Below the pieces are notes generated by a model, which searched no databases, was not told where the DNA came from, and saw only the letters and a program-made list of their open reading frames with translations. A stretch of DNA of 64,000 nt from Streptomyces pseudovenezuelae (GTDB taxonomy: Bacteria; Actinomycetota; Actinomycetes; Streptomycetales; Streptomycetaceae). The position numbers and the translations under genes were made by a program. Each line of letters begins with the position of its first letter. Position 1 is the stretch's first letter. Location of the stretch: assembly GCF_029892565.1 (NCBI RefSeq), contig NZ_JARXVH010000005.1, positions 713,084-777,083 of the forward strand, written 5' to 3'. Positions 16,304 through 24,725 of the stretch are shown piece after piece.

Positions 16304-17727
16304 CAGCCGACGGCCTCCTCGATGGCGGTGGTGAGCAGCGCGAGGGCCCGGTCCTCTAGGACATCGGCTTGGTCGCGGCATTTGTAGGCGTGGCGGACGG
16401 TGGCGGCGATGCGGGCGCGGGCAGCGGGGGATGCGAGAGGGACCGGCAATTCACGCAGGAACCTCGGGTGGTATTCCTGCTGCTTGCCCCCAACGCTGAA
16501 CGACCGAAGGGCGCGGAATGCTGCCTCAGACCTGAAGAAGGCGAACAGGTAGGCACCAGGTACGTCAGAGTCCCCGCTGACGACACGAACGTAGTCCTGA
16601 CTGTACGCATGCTTAAGCCATGACCCAGTCACGAGAATGGAGCGGCTGTACACCTCGTTCTCGCCGAGGGTGCCGCGCGCGGCAATCAGAATCGTCTCGT
16701 TCTGGAGCCGAATGTCATCAGGAGCGTGCGCTTCGCTGATCCAGCGTCCTTCGGGGCGCAACCAGAACGACTGACGTTGGCCGACGAGGCGGATGCCATG
16801 CTCTGAATCACTGTCGATCCGCTTGAACCGGGCGCCCGTACGCAGGCTGCCGCCCTCGCAGATGGAGCCGAGCGATCGGCCACGCACGGAACCCAACTTC
16901 TCGACCAACCGTTGCGCTCTTGGCGCGAAATTCAAAGCTCGCAGCGAGGCAGAGCCCACGCTCGGAACCTCGAACCCGAGGTCCCGCTCCTGCTGATGCC
17001 AGCGGACATCGATCAGATCGGGCAGCCCCACGCTCGTGAAGAGGTCTTTCGTCGCGCTGACCGAGGACGACTGGAACTCTGCACGCAGCCGCGCGCACTC
17101 TTCCACCAGGTCGTGGATCTGACCCTCGAGCTTCATTCCCAATCGCGGCACCGGCAGCCCCGCGATGTGATGAGGCTCGATGTGCTTCACGGCCGAGCCA
17201 TACACCGACCCTCGCACGAGCGACTCGCCGAATTTGCTGAGCAGGAAGGCGTACAGATACCCGGACTTGATCTTCTCCGGGTCGGGTTCGACCTTGAGGG
17301 TGTCCTGCGATGACCAGCAGTCACTCATATCGGGCCGGACGTAGGCCCGCCGACCGGCATTGAATCCCGAGCACGAGATCAGCGTCATCCCGGGCTTGAG
17401 TTGGAGATAGGACAAGGTCGACGACTCCGCGTCCGACTTACGCAACCGGGGCAGCCCGGTCAAGTCAGCCGCCATCATGTCCTTCGTCCCGAGAAACGGC
17501 ACGCTGTGTTCGGGGTCGGTGAGATAGACCCGCCGGAACATGGGCCCGTTGAAGATGCCGCCGTTATGCCCCACCGTCAGCCTCGCCAGCGGTTCCGTCT
17601 TCGGCAACTGCTCCAGCAGCTTCTTCGTCTTCATCGACCCCGCCACATACGGCGAGGCATCGAGCCGAAGCCCCTGGTCCGCGAACCAGTCGGACTTAAC
17701 CGGGTTGGACAGCTCGGCGACCTTCAC
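16303..17727 (-). CDS. mad5: Type I-like specificity subunit (MADS-like MAD5)
   Basis: 474 residues with the HsdS layout of two target-recognition domains joined by helices. The end of the first TRD has the usual register of PHHIAGLPVPRL and the second has YHPRFLRELPVPL, each followed by a helical spacer. It should direct the neighbouring N6-adenine methyltransferase to a bipartite target and so define self DNA. Translation starts at a GTG overlapping the methyltransferase stop (GTGA), and its own stop overlaps the kinase start. The start is forced by this coupling. No HsdR-type motor restriction subunit lies beside it, which separates the locus from classical Type I systems and supports the MADS assignment. 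Confidence 0.85.
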   Translation of the reverse strand: MKVAELSNPVKSDWFADQGLRLDASPYVAGSMKTKKLLEQLPKTEPLARLTVGHNGGIFNGPMFRRVYLTDPEHSVPFLGTKDMMAADLTGLPRLRKSDAESSTLSYLQLKPGMTLISCSGFNAGRRAYVRPDMSDCWSSQDTLKVEPDPEKIKSGYLYAFLLSKFGESLVRGSVYGSAVKHIEPHHIAGLPVPRLGMKLEGQIHDLVEECARLRAEFQSSSVSATKDLFTSVGLPDLIDVRWHQQERDLGFEVPSVGSASLRALNFAPRAQRLVEKLGSVRGRSLGSICEGGSLRTGARFKRIDSDSEHGIRLVGQRQSFWLRPEGRWISEAHAPDDIRLQNETILIAARGTLGENEVYSRSILVTGSWLKHAYSQDYVRVVSGDSDVPGAYLFAFFRSEAAFRALRSFSVGGKQQEYHPRFLRELPVPLASPAARARIAATVRHAYKCRDQADVLEDRALALLTTAIEEAVG

Positions 17728-19880
17728 GCCCCGGCCTCCGTTCCCGCAGACCCGGCCGTACGCGGATCCACACCCGGCACCGGGTACTCGGCCCGGAACT
17801 TCCGGTATTTCTCCGCGATCACAGGCAGATCGTTGTCGATGACCTTCTTGCTGCGGGTCAGCGGCCGGGTCACCTCCTTGCCCCGGATACGGAGCCGCTC
17901 CATGACGACCTCCGTCTCCACCACGATCTCCCCGTTGGACTCACGCTTGTAGAGGTCGTTGCCACGCCGGTCGAAGCCGACCTTCTCGGCGACCGCCATG
18001 AAGACGGGGTAGGCCTTCTCCGTCCCGAGGTCGTGGTTCTGGATCTCCTGCCGGGTCTTGCGCTTCAGGAAAAGGAGCGTGGTGAGGATGTTGACGTTGG
18101 CGTCAACGATGAACGTCTCCACCGGCAGCTCGACGCTCGCGAGGACCCAGCAGTTCCGCAGAATGTAGCGGCGGATCGCCTCGTCCGTCGGTCCGGGGTT
18201 CGACAGGATGCCGTTCGGCAAGACGATGCCGATCCGTCCACCGGGCTTGACCCACTCGATGGCGCGCTGGATGAACAACTGTTCCGGCGCCATGCTCGAC
18301 GGCATGCTGGTCGTGCTCGCCTCGACCTCGCCAGTTTCCTTGTTGCGCCCCCAGGACCTGGCGATCCCGTTGCGGAACGAGCCGAGCACCGACTCGTCAC
18401 TGACCGGGATGTCCGCACCGAAGGGCGGGTTGGTCAGGAGTACGTCCACGGTGGGCTTGTCGAGCGGGATCTTCTTCTTCGCCGCCTCGACGCCTGGGAG
18501 GTGTCCCTGCGGGAAGGCGAGCGAGTCCATGTGGAAGACATTCCCTGTGGTTTGCGCCAGGGTCATGATCGCCATGGTTGTCGCGCGCACCAGAAACGGG
18601 TCGAAGTCGGAGCCGAACAGGTGCTTCTCCGCGTACTCCTTGAGCTTGTCGCCGTACCGCTCCCGCTCCTCCTTCTCATCCGGGAAGCCGAGCGTGCCGG
18701 CCTCCTTCTTCCAGGTTTGGTGCAGGTGCTTGAGGGTGGCCTGGAGGAAGCCGCCGGTGCCGCAGGTCGGGTCGAGGACGGTCTCGTCCTCCTTCGGGTC
18801 GAGCATCTCGACCATCAGGTTGACCGCGCCGCGCGGGGTGAAGTACTGGCCTCGGTCGCCGCGCAGGTTGGTGCCGACGAGCTCCTGGTAGGCAATGCCC
18901 TTGGCGTCGACGTCCGTGCCGCTCAGGTCGTACGGAGCGAGTTCGCTGACGATGAAGGCGAGGGCCCGGTCGGATAGGGTGATCTCGTCGGTGGGCTTGA
19001 AGACGCCCTTGTACTCGCCCTTGACGTCCTCGAAAAGCTCCTTGACGCGCTTACTGATGGCCGCGCGCCCGTTCTCGTCAAACATCTCCTTCAGACCGGT
19101 GCGGAACCGGCCGTGCACGGAGCCGTGGCTGACCCTCTCGTCGTACATCTTGGCGAAGAGAAGGTAGAGGAACTGCCAGAAGGCGGCGTCCTTGGGCATG
19201 CCCTCATTGCCGTGGATGTAGTTGTGGCAGCGCCGGAAAGCGATCTTAAGCATCTCCGGGTCGGCCTGGCGCAGCCGCTGGTGCGAGGCGACGGTGCGGC
19301 TGCCGAGGGTTCCGTCGGCAACCTCCCAGTCGCTGCGGTCCTCGAAGTCGGCGCCGAAGTCGCCGACCACCTTCTTGAGGAAAAAGAAGTCGACACCGTC
19401 AGTCCACATGCCGTCCGCGCACTGCGGGCGGTCCTCGTTGCCCATCAGTTCCTGGAGCTCCTCCAGGTCCTTCCGGGCCTGGTCGGGCTCGCGGAGCTTA
19501 ACGACGTACTTCCCGCGTTTGGGCTCCTGCTTGCAGATCACCACCCGCCGGAGGTTTGCCGTGGTGTGCGGGGCCCCGGATTCAAAGATCGCGATGTCGG
19601 CCTTCTTGCTCCGCTTCCGCTTGGCACCCTCCTCGCTGACTGTGACGGAAAAGTCGCGCTGCATGTCGCCGGGGTCGATGCCGTGCTCGTGCACCAGGGC
19701 GCGGGCGATCCGCTGCCGGACCTTTTCCTTCTCCGTCTCCCTGATCGCTTCGCCAGAGATGTAGTCGACGACCTGGCCCTCCTTGAGGGTCGTGACCTTA
19801 GGCTCGGAGCCCTCCGCGACAGGCTCTGTGTCCTCCTCGGGCCGCTGCGGGATGTCCAGGTCCAAGGTCAGTTCCTCCAT
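17724..19880 (-). CDS. mad2: N6-adenine DNA methyltransferase (HsdM-type, MADS-like MAD2)
   Basis: 718 residues. The methyltransferase core has motif I DPTCGTGGF (370-378) and motif IV NPPF (483-486), diagnostic of N6-adenine methylases of the HsdM class, with helical HsdM regions before and after. An N-terminal extension (about 80-125) resembles an HsdR-N nuclease fold, ADIAIFES then VVICKQE, but the residue before the CK pair is Ile, not Glu, so it is probably inactive. The enzyme would methylate host DNA with MAD5 and mark it as self. ATG start at 19880. It begins the coupled five-gene operon; a TAGGAT hexamer about 95 bases upstream could be a -10 box. Confidence 0.9.
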   Translation of the reverse strand: MEELTLDLDIPQRPEEDTEPVAEGSEPKVTTLKEGQVVDYISGEAIRETEKEKVRQRIARALVHEHGIDPGDMQRDFSVTVSEEGAKRKRSKKADIAIFESGAPHTTANLRRVVICKQEPKRGKYVVKLREPDQARKDLEELQELMGNEDRPQCADGMWTDGVDFFFLKKVVGDFGADFEDRSDWEVADGTLGSRTVASHQRLRQADPEMLKIAFRRCHNYIHGNEGMPKDAAFWQFLYLLFAKMYDERVSHGSVHGRFRTGLKEMFDENGRAAISKRVKELFEDVKGEYKGVFKPTDEITLSDRALAFIVSELAPYDLSGTDVDAKGIAYQELVGTNLRGDRGQYFTPRGAVNLMVEMLDPKEDETVLDPTCGTGGFLQATLKHLHQTWKKEAGTLGFPDEKEERERYGDKLKEYAEKHLFGSDFDPFLVRATTMAIMTLAQTTGNVFHMDSLAFPQGHLPGVEAAKKKIPLDKPTVDVLLTNPPFGADIPVSDESVLGSFRNGIARSWGRNKETGEVEASTTSMPSSMAPEQLFIQRAIEWVKPGGRIGIVLPNGILSNPGPTDEAIRRYILRNCWVLASVELPVETFIVDANVNILTTLLFLKRKTRQEIQNHDLGTEKAYPVFMAVAEKVGFDRRGNDLYKRESNGEIVVETEVVMERLRIRGKEVTRPLTRSKKVIDNDLPVIAEKYRKFRAEYPVPGVDPRTAGSAGTEAGA

Positions 19881-19973
19881 CGACGTGCTGCTACTTTCCT
19901 GTGCTCGGTGGTGCGGCTGAGGGCCTGCGCCCTGGGGCGGTCCGTGCGTGCGCCGTCACATCCGCCACCTGCG

Positions 19974-19979
19974 ATCCTA
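19974..19979 (-). promoter_or_regulatory. Candidate -10 hexamer upstream of the mad2-like gene
   Basis: TAGGAT on the minus strand, the usual Streptomyces vegetative -10, lies about 95 bases before the methyltransferase start, inside the 256-base gap behind the AIPR gene. No good -35 box is visible, so the call is tentative. Confidence 0.3.
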
Positions 19980-20089
19980 CGGCCGCAGGGGCGCCTCCGA
20001 AGGCGCGTTCCGCCAGGCCGGAGGGTGCGCAGGTCAGTGCCCCCGGACCCTACAGGGGAGCACCGACAAGGCCTGGGCTGAGGCGGGTG

Positions 20090-20120
20090 ACGGGGCTGGG
20101 CCAGTGGCGCCCCAGCCCGT
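20090..20120 (-). terminator. Hairpin after the AIPR gene
   Basis: GGGCTGGG (20093-20100) pairs with CCCAGCCC (20111-20118), with ACG/CGT flanks extending the stem across a one-base bulge. It starts 19 bases beyond the AIPR stop codon. There is no U-tract, which is common for Streptomyces terminators. It implies that the AIPR gene and the five-gene operon can be transcribed separately. Confidence 0.55.
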
Positions 20121-20136
20121 TACTCCCTGGCTCCGC

Positions 20137-22248
20137 TCACTTCTCCGTCGGCTCGTTGCCCTCCCGCAGCCGCACCGCCAGCGCCAGCTCGTCCAGCGAC
20201 CCCTGCCCCGGCACGAACCATCGGATCGTGCCCTGCGCCGCGCTGTCCACGCCGGACGCCTCACGGCGCATCTTCCGCGCGAGGCCACTGGGCGAGTACC
20301 ACTCGTCGTCAGCGTGCCACTGCAAGGGGTTACGCCCCACCTCGTTGCTCCACGTCGCCTGGGCCCGCCGCGGATCCGCCGCCAGCCACTCAGTCATCTC
20401 GCGGCGCTCCGGCTTGCTGTACGGGCGGAACTCCAGAACCGTGCCCTCCTCGATCTCGCCGGCGGCGACAAGGGTCGTCACGGCGTTCACCTTCCGCCCT
20501 CGGGCCTCGGCCGTGGCGACCTGGTAGTCATCGTTGAGCTCCGGGGCTTTCTCCTCGGAGTCGAGCTTGCGCAGAGCCGCACGTACCACTCGCTCAATCC
20601 GTTCCGTGTTCCGGACGGCGGCGATGATGTGGCTGGTCGTGCCGTACTCGTTGTCAATCGCATCGAGCACCCAGGACAGGGACTCACGGACCAGGTCGGG
20701 CACCTTGGCGAGCTCCGTTGCCCAGTCACACTCCGGATCCTCGATGGCCCGGGTGTCCAGGCGGCGATAAACGATGTGGGTGACCAGGAGGTCACCGTAG
20801 AAGGCCGCCGCGTCAGCGCGCCACACCAGCCCCTCACGCAGGAACTGCAGCTGCGCCCGGACCTCACGGAGAAGCTCGACGCTGCGCCAGACCTTGAAGA
20901 CGTTCGGTTCGGGGCCGAAGGTCTCCTGGTAGTTGTGGTCCTCCCACAGCCCGGCGAGGTTGTCGTCACGCTTAGCCACGGCTGCGAGCCGGGCGTTCGG
21001 GCTGACAGCCGCGAGCGCCTCGGCGGCCTCGGTGATGGAGCAGCCGTGCGCCGGGTCGGGGACCGTCTCGCCGCGCTTAATGACGTAACTGCGCTTGAGG
21101 AGCATAGCGAAGTCGTCGCGAAGTCTGACCTGGCCGGGGTCAAGCGACTTGAAGTCGCGCTCCTCGATCGGGTTCTGCGTGTTCGTGGTGGTGGTCACCT
21201 GGTCGCCGAAGCCGGGCGGGCAGTCCTCCAGGGAGATCAGGCGTACAAGGACCCGCCCGTCCTGCGCCGCGCCCGTGTCCTCGGTGAAGGCCCGGTAGAT
21301 GGCACTCACCGTCTGCGCGCCGTTGACCACACTGACTCCGGACAGCTGGAAGTTGCCCACTTTGCCGGGCAGCGCCCGGCCGATCGGCTGGATCGACTCG
21401 CACAGCATGGTGATGCCGTTACTGAAGTACCAGAAGTGCTCGGGCTCCTCCCGCAGGGTCTCCCTGATCTTGGAGTTGACGTCGCTCTCGTCGAGGGAGT
21501 CACGGATGTTCCGGGCGAAGAGGCCGCGCCGGTGCTCCTCATAGAGATCGGCGAGGTCGGGGACAGTCATGGTGCCGTACATCGCCTTGTATGGCCTCGA
21601 CTCCTGACCGAAGCACTCCAACTGCACCTTGGTGTCGATCTTCGGTGCGGCGGAATCGCCGAGAGTCGCGCGGTGGAAGTCGCGCAGGTCGAGGACCTTG
21701 ACTTCAACCATGTCGCGGACGACCTGGTTCTGCTCGTCCTGCTTCATCTTGATCAGCTCGCGCACGCCGTCGCTGAGCGGCGCCTCGCGCATGAGGGCGA
21801 GCACCAGGGTGATCTTCGGAGTGCCGGAGTCGTAGGCCCGCTCGATGTCGGGGACGAACGGCTGGAAGCGGCGGTTGAACCGGCCGAAGTTCCGGTCGAG
21901 CATCAGCTCCAGACCGTGGAACATCTTGTGCACCTCGGCCTCGCCGAAGCTACCTTTGTTCTGGTCACTCCACTTCGCCTGCACCAGACAGATCCGAGAG
22001 CGCGTGGTTCCGAAGTCCACGGCGATCGAGTCGAGGCCCTGGTCGTCCTGCCCGTCGAAGACTCGTGTGGCGGCGATCCGGTCACTGCACGGGTGCTCGA
22101 TCTGCGCGGCGAGCGCGGCCAGACCACGGCTCAGGAGCGCCTGATGGCGATTGGCCTCCGACAGGCGCGCCTGGTCCGACATATCGATGAGGCCGGTGAA
22201 ACGGTCCTCGATCGCCTTGCGGACGTACCCCACGTGCAGCTTGCTCAC
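20137..22248 (-). CDS. AIPR family (abortive infection) protein, putative PD-(D/E)xK nuclease
   Basis: 703 residues. The N-terminal domain has a PD-(D/E)xK-like core with D73 and CLVQAK (Q90, K92). The AIPR signature follows as HFWYFSNGIT (271-280) and SVVNGAQTVSAI (306-317). AIPR proteins were named for abortive-infection phage resistance, and several occur beside restriction systems. The C-terminal third has no motif I can name. A GTG start at 22248 has GGGGTGG at SD distance. It lies immediately upstream of the MADS-like operon on the same strand, but a 256-base gap with a hairpin separates them, so it is either an accessory effector of that system or an independent defence gene. Confidence 0.85.
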   Translation of the reverse strand: MSKLHVGYVRKAIEDRFTGLIDMSDQARLSEANRHQALLSRGLAALAAQIEHPCSDRIAATRVFDGQDDQGLDSIAVDFGTTRSRICLVQAKWSDQNKGSFGEAEVHKMFHGLELMLDRNFGRFNRRFQPFVPDIERAYDSGTPKITLVLALMREAPLSDGVRELIKMKQDEQNQVVRDMVEVKVLDLRDFHRATLGDSAAPKIDTKVQLECFGQESRPYKAMYGTMTVPDLADLYEEHRRGLFARNIRDSLDESDVNSKIRETLREEPEHFWYFSNGITMLCESIQPIGRALPGKVGNFQLSGVSVVNGAQTVSAIYRAFTEDTGAAQDGRVLVRLISLEDCPPGFGDQVTTTTNTQNPIEERDFKSLDPGQVRLRDDFAMLLKRSYVIKRGETVPDPAHGCSITEAAEALAAVSPNARLAAVAKRDDNLAGLWEDHNYQETFGPEPNVFKVWRSVELLREVRAQLQFLREGLVWRADAAAFYGDLLVTHIVYRRLDTRAIEDPECDWATELAKVPDLVRESLSWVLDAIDNEYGTTSHIIAAVRNTERIERVVRAALRKLDSEEKAPELNDDYQVATAEARGRKVNAVTTLVAAGEIEEGTVLEFRPYSKPERREMTEWLAADPRRAQATWSNEVGRNPLQWHADDEWYSPSGLARKMRREASGVDSAAQGTIRWFVPGQGSLDELALAVRLREGNEPTEK

Positions 22249-22508
22249 GATCCACCCCTGTCAATGCCTCAGATCGTCAACACCCTATCGGTGGGCAGTC
22301 CTTGAGGCCGTATCTCAACCGCTGATGGAAGGTGTAAATCGAACGGATTTCTCGCCGGGGGGTGACTTCCGGCTGTAGACGCATGAAGGCAGACACCTTG
22401 GTAGCTCGGAGGTGCGAACCGAACAACTTCACGGTCTGGTCGAGACCGTCCGCAAGGAAGTGGGCGGGCACGCTTCGTGCTGGGGAAGGTTCGGCCCACA
22501 CCCCCCAC

Positions 22509-22733
22509 TCACGACGGTGAGCTGTGCGGCCGGCGGGACCGGTCCTTCGACCCGTCTCGTCCGCCCTCGCGGAAGCGCCGCAACCAGGTATGCAGGGACT
22601 GTCGTGACGTGCCATACGGGCGGGCCACCTCCGCCACCGGCGAACCGTCCAGCACCTTCACCACGGTCCGGAAGCGGTGCTCGACCGTCCAGTCCTCACC
22701 GGCGTTCCCAGCAGGATCGGCTATCTCGTCCAT
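22509..22733 (-). pseudogene. N-terminal fragment of an IS481-type transposase
   Basis: 74 residues with the opening HTH of IS481-like transposases: FRTVVKVLDGSPVAEVARPY, then SRQSLHTWLRRFREGG and DRSRRP. The DDE catalytic core that should follow is missing; the frame stops after SSPS. It is a 3'-truncated relic marking transposition near the AIPR end of the defence locus. Confidence 0.7.
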
Positions 22734-22837
22734 GTCCGAACAACGAGCGCCACCCGTCAGGGTGTGCTCAGACCATCAAAAATCTTCCGCGACCGTCAAG
22801 CAAGTCCAGCACCAACGGCGTCAAGGATGAGCTGGGA

Positions 22838-22989
22838 CTGCACATGTCGCAGGTCGAAGTCCGTATAGAGCACACTCTCGCCCGGCTGAAGGCCTGGTAG
22901 ATCCTCCGCGACTGCCGCCTGAATGGCGACGGTGTGACCACGCCAAGCTCGGCATCGCACGCCTGCACAACCTCGCCCTCACCGGCTGA
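22838..22989 (+). pseudogene. C-terminal remnant of an IS5/DDE-type transposase
   Basis: The plus strand reads VEVRIEHTLARLKAW, then a TAG in place of the usual Lys codon, then ILRDCRLNGDGV, then after a frameshift GIARLHNLALTG and a stop. This is the standard C-terminal block of IS5-like DDE transposases, carrying one nonsense mutation and one indel. No N-terminal part remains. Confidence 0.7.
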
Positions 22990-23198
22990 ACAAGCAGCCC
23001 GCCCGGCAGGCGGCCTGAGCCGCACCATTCGGTAGGTCATTTACGGGACGACCCTTCGGTGCCGCCTAATTGCATGTGCGATCGGGGGTCTCCGCCACTC
23101 CCGCAGCTGAGTGGATCGCAGAGTGCCAATCCGAGTGAGGAATAGTCGGCGGGCTTCCTCGATTGATCTTGGTGCAAGGATCGCGGGAGGGGGCGCTG

Positions 23199-23426
23199 GT
23201 GGCGGAGCTGATGTTGTTCCGGCGGGACGCGGACGGGCGGGATGTCGAGCTGTCGGGTTCGACGGTGGCGCTGGAGGTGGAGCTGCAGCGGCGGGTCGAG
23301 GCTGGGCTGCAGCAGATGCTCGGCATCCGGTTCCTGGCGTCGGAGTACACGACCGGTCCGTGGCACCGGGGGCGAATCGACACCCTGGGGCTGGACGAGA
23401 ACGGCAGCCCGGCGGTAATCGAGTTT
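23199..23426 (+). pseudogene. N-terminal part of a DUF5655/NucS-like protein, interrupted
   Basis: The fragment starts at a GTG with GGGAGGGGG upstream. It encodes a segment with MLFRRDADGRD and later RIDTLGLDENGSPAVIE, which is the DUF91/NucS-like N-terminal domain usually paired with a C-terminal DUF5655 domain. After VIE, where such proteins continue with YK and the rest of the nuclease core, the frame runs into FTDRR and a stop. The break coincides with the first copy of TTTACCGACCG and with the start of the recombinase element. The C-terminal half of the same gene reappears at 26863-27159. Confidence 0.75.
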
Positions 23427-23434
23427 ACCGACCG
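23424..23434 (+). repeat. Direct repeat TTTACCGACCG, copy 1 (recombinase element left end)
   Basis: An 11-base direct repeat also found at 23492-23502. Copy 1 sits exactly where the DUF5655-type gene loses homology, and both copies precede the recombinase genes, so they may be crossover or recombinase-binding sites. Confidence 0.5.
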
Positions 23435-23491
23435 CAGGTAGTCCTGCCCGTGATGTCCGTCTGGGACTGTGACCAGGTCGTCCCGGGCTTG

Positions 23492-23502
23492 TTTACCGAC
23501 CG
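23492..23502 (+). repeat. Direct repeat TTTACCGACCG, copy 2
   Basis: Second copy, 68 bases downstream of copy 1 and 45 bases before the first recombinase start at 23547. Confidence 0.5.
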
Positions 23503-23546
23503 TGTCCGGGACGTCTGTCATGTTCTGGAGTCGGTACGGAGGACGA

Positions 23547-24725
23547 GTGGCACGGCACGTTGTGGTCGGGGACCTGAGGGTCCAGCAGATCGAGCGGAAG
23601 GACGGGCGGCGGTCGTGGACGATCGTGTGGCCCGAGGGGACGGTGCACACGGAGGCGGACCGGTTCCTGCGTCTGCATGATGGTTCGGGAACGCAGAGGA
23701 CGTACGCGTATCTGCTGGTGGACCATCTGCGGTGGCTGGAGCGGGAGTGCCTGGCCTTCACCGCAGTCCAACTGCGGGACCTGGAACGGTACATGGGCAT
23801 CGTCGGCGCGGAGGTCCGTATGCCGCTCGGCGAGCCGTGGCGGGTCGGCAAGCGCCCATACAGCCACTCCGCGCTGTCGACTGCGGCGGCCTGCCTGAAG
23901 GGCTTCTATCTGCATCAGTCCTCCCTCGGCATCAACGACGAACTCGGCAAGAGACTCGATAGGTCGCGGCTGCCGTCGCGGGTGGACCGGCGCCGTTCGT
24001 TCCTCGGGCATGTGAAGTCGTCGCTGCCTACAAACCCGCTGGCGCCGAAGGGGCCGCACCGCCGGCACCCGAAGATGCTTCCGGACGGCGCCCGGGAGAG
24101 GCTGCTGGAGACGGTGAACGCCGCCCGGGACCGGCTGGTGGTTACCTGGCTTGCCGACGGCGGGCTTCGCATCGGCGAGCTCTGCGGCCTGCACCTGGTC
24201 GACCTGCACCTGCGTGAGAACGCGGCCTGCGGCGAGTGCCGCGCCCCTCACCTGCACGTCTGCCACCGGCCCGGCAATCCGAACCGGGCCGAGGCCAAGA
24301 CCAAGCACCCCTGGCGGGTCGAGCACGGCATCGTGACCGGCGGGCTGATCAAACGGGTCAGCCCCGCGATGGTGCACACCTACTTCGAGTACCTCACCGC
24401 CGAGTACCCGCGCGGCGCCGGGCACGGCATGCTCATGGTCCAGCTGCACGGCGCCGATACCGGACAGCCGTGGGCGCCGGTCGGGGCCCGGCGGATGCTC
24501 GGCCGGGCCGGGAAGCGCGCCGGACTGGGGGTCGTGAAGCCCCATGCCTTCCGGCACTCGTTTACTTCAGCGGTTCTCGACGCAGCCGACGGCAACCTGC
24601 TCATCGCCAGGGACGCCGGCGGCTGGGCCTCGGCCGCGATGGTGGATGAGGTCTACGGCCACGTCGATGTCCACGACCCGGTCTTCGATGCCGCTCTGCG
24701 CACGGTCTGGGGTGAGGCGAAGTGA
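23547..24725 (+). CDS. Tyrosine recombinase 1 of a two-recombinase element
   Basis: 392 residues with the tyrosine-recombinase catalytic set: Arg in GGLRIGEL, HAFRHSF, and the nucleophile region MVDEVYGH. The N-terminal core-binding domain is present. The GTG start at 23547 is chosen because GGAGGA lies just upstream; a longer frame from 23469 would run through the element's end region. Its stop overlaps the GTG of the second recombinase (GTGA), giving a coupled pair as in Tn554-like transposons, where two tyrosine recombinases plus a small third protein drive transposition. It is inserted in a DUF5655-type gene. Confidence 0.85.
   Translation: MARHVVVGDLRVQQIERKDGRRSWTIVWPEGTVHTEADRFLRLHDGSGTQRTYAYLLVDHLRWLERECLAFTAVQLRDLERYMGIVGAEVRMPLGEPWRVGKRPYSHSALSTAAACLKGFYLHQSSLGINDELGKRLDRSRLPSRVDRRRSFLGHVKSSLPTNPLAPKGPHRRHPKMLPDGARERLLETVNAARDRLVVTWLADGGLRIGELCGLHLVDLHLRENAACGECRAPHLHVCHRPGNPNRAEAKTKHPWRVEHGIVTGGLIKRVSPAMVHTYFEYLTAEYPRGAGHGMLMVQLHGADTGQPWAPVGARRMLGRAGKRAGLGVVKPHAFRHSFTSAVLDAADGNLLIARDAGGWASAAMVDEVYGHVDVHDPVFDAALRTVWGEAK

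Noticed and set aside
4564..22248. Classification as Pgl/BREX type 2 because of the PglW-like kinase
   Set aside because: No pglX-type methylase, pglZ phosphatase or pglY-type gene is present. The methylase is HsdM-like with an HsdS partner, which fits MADS.
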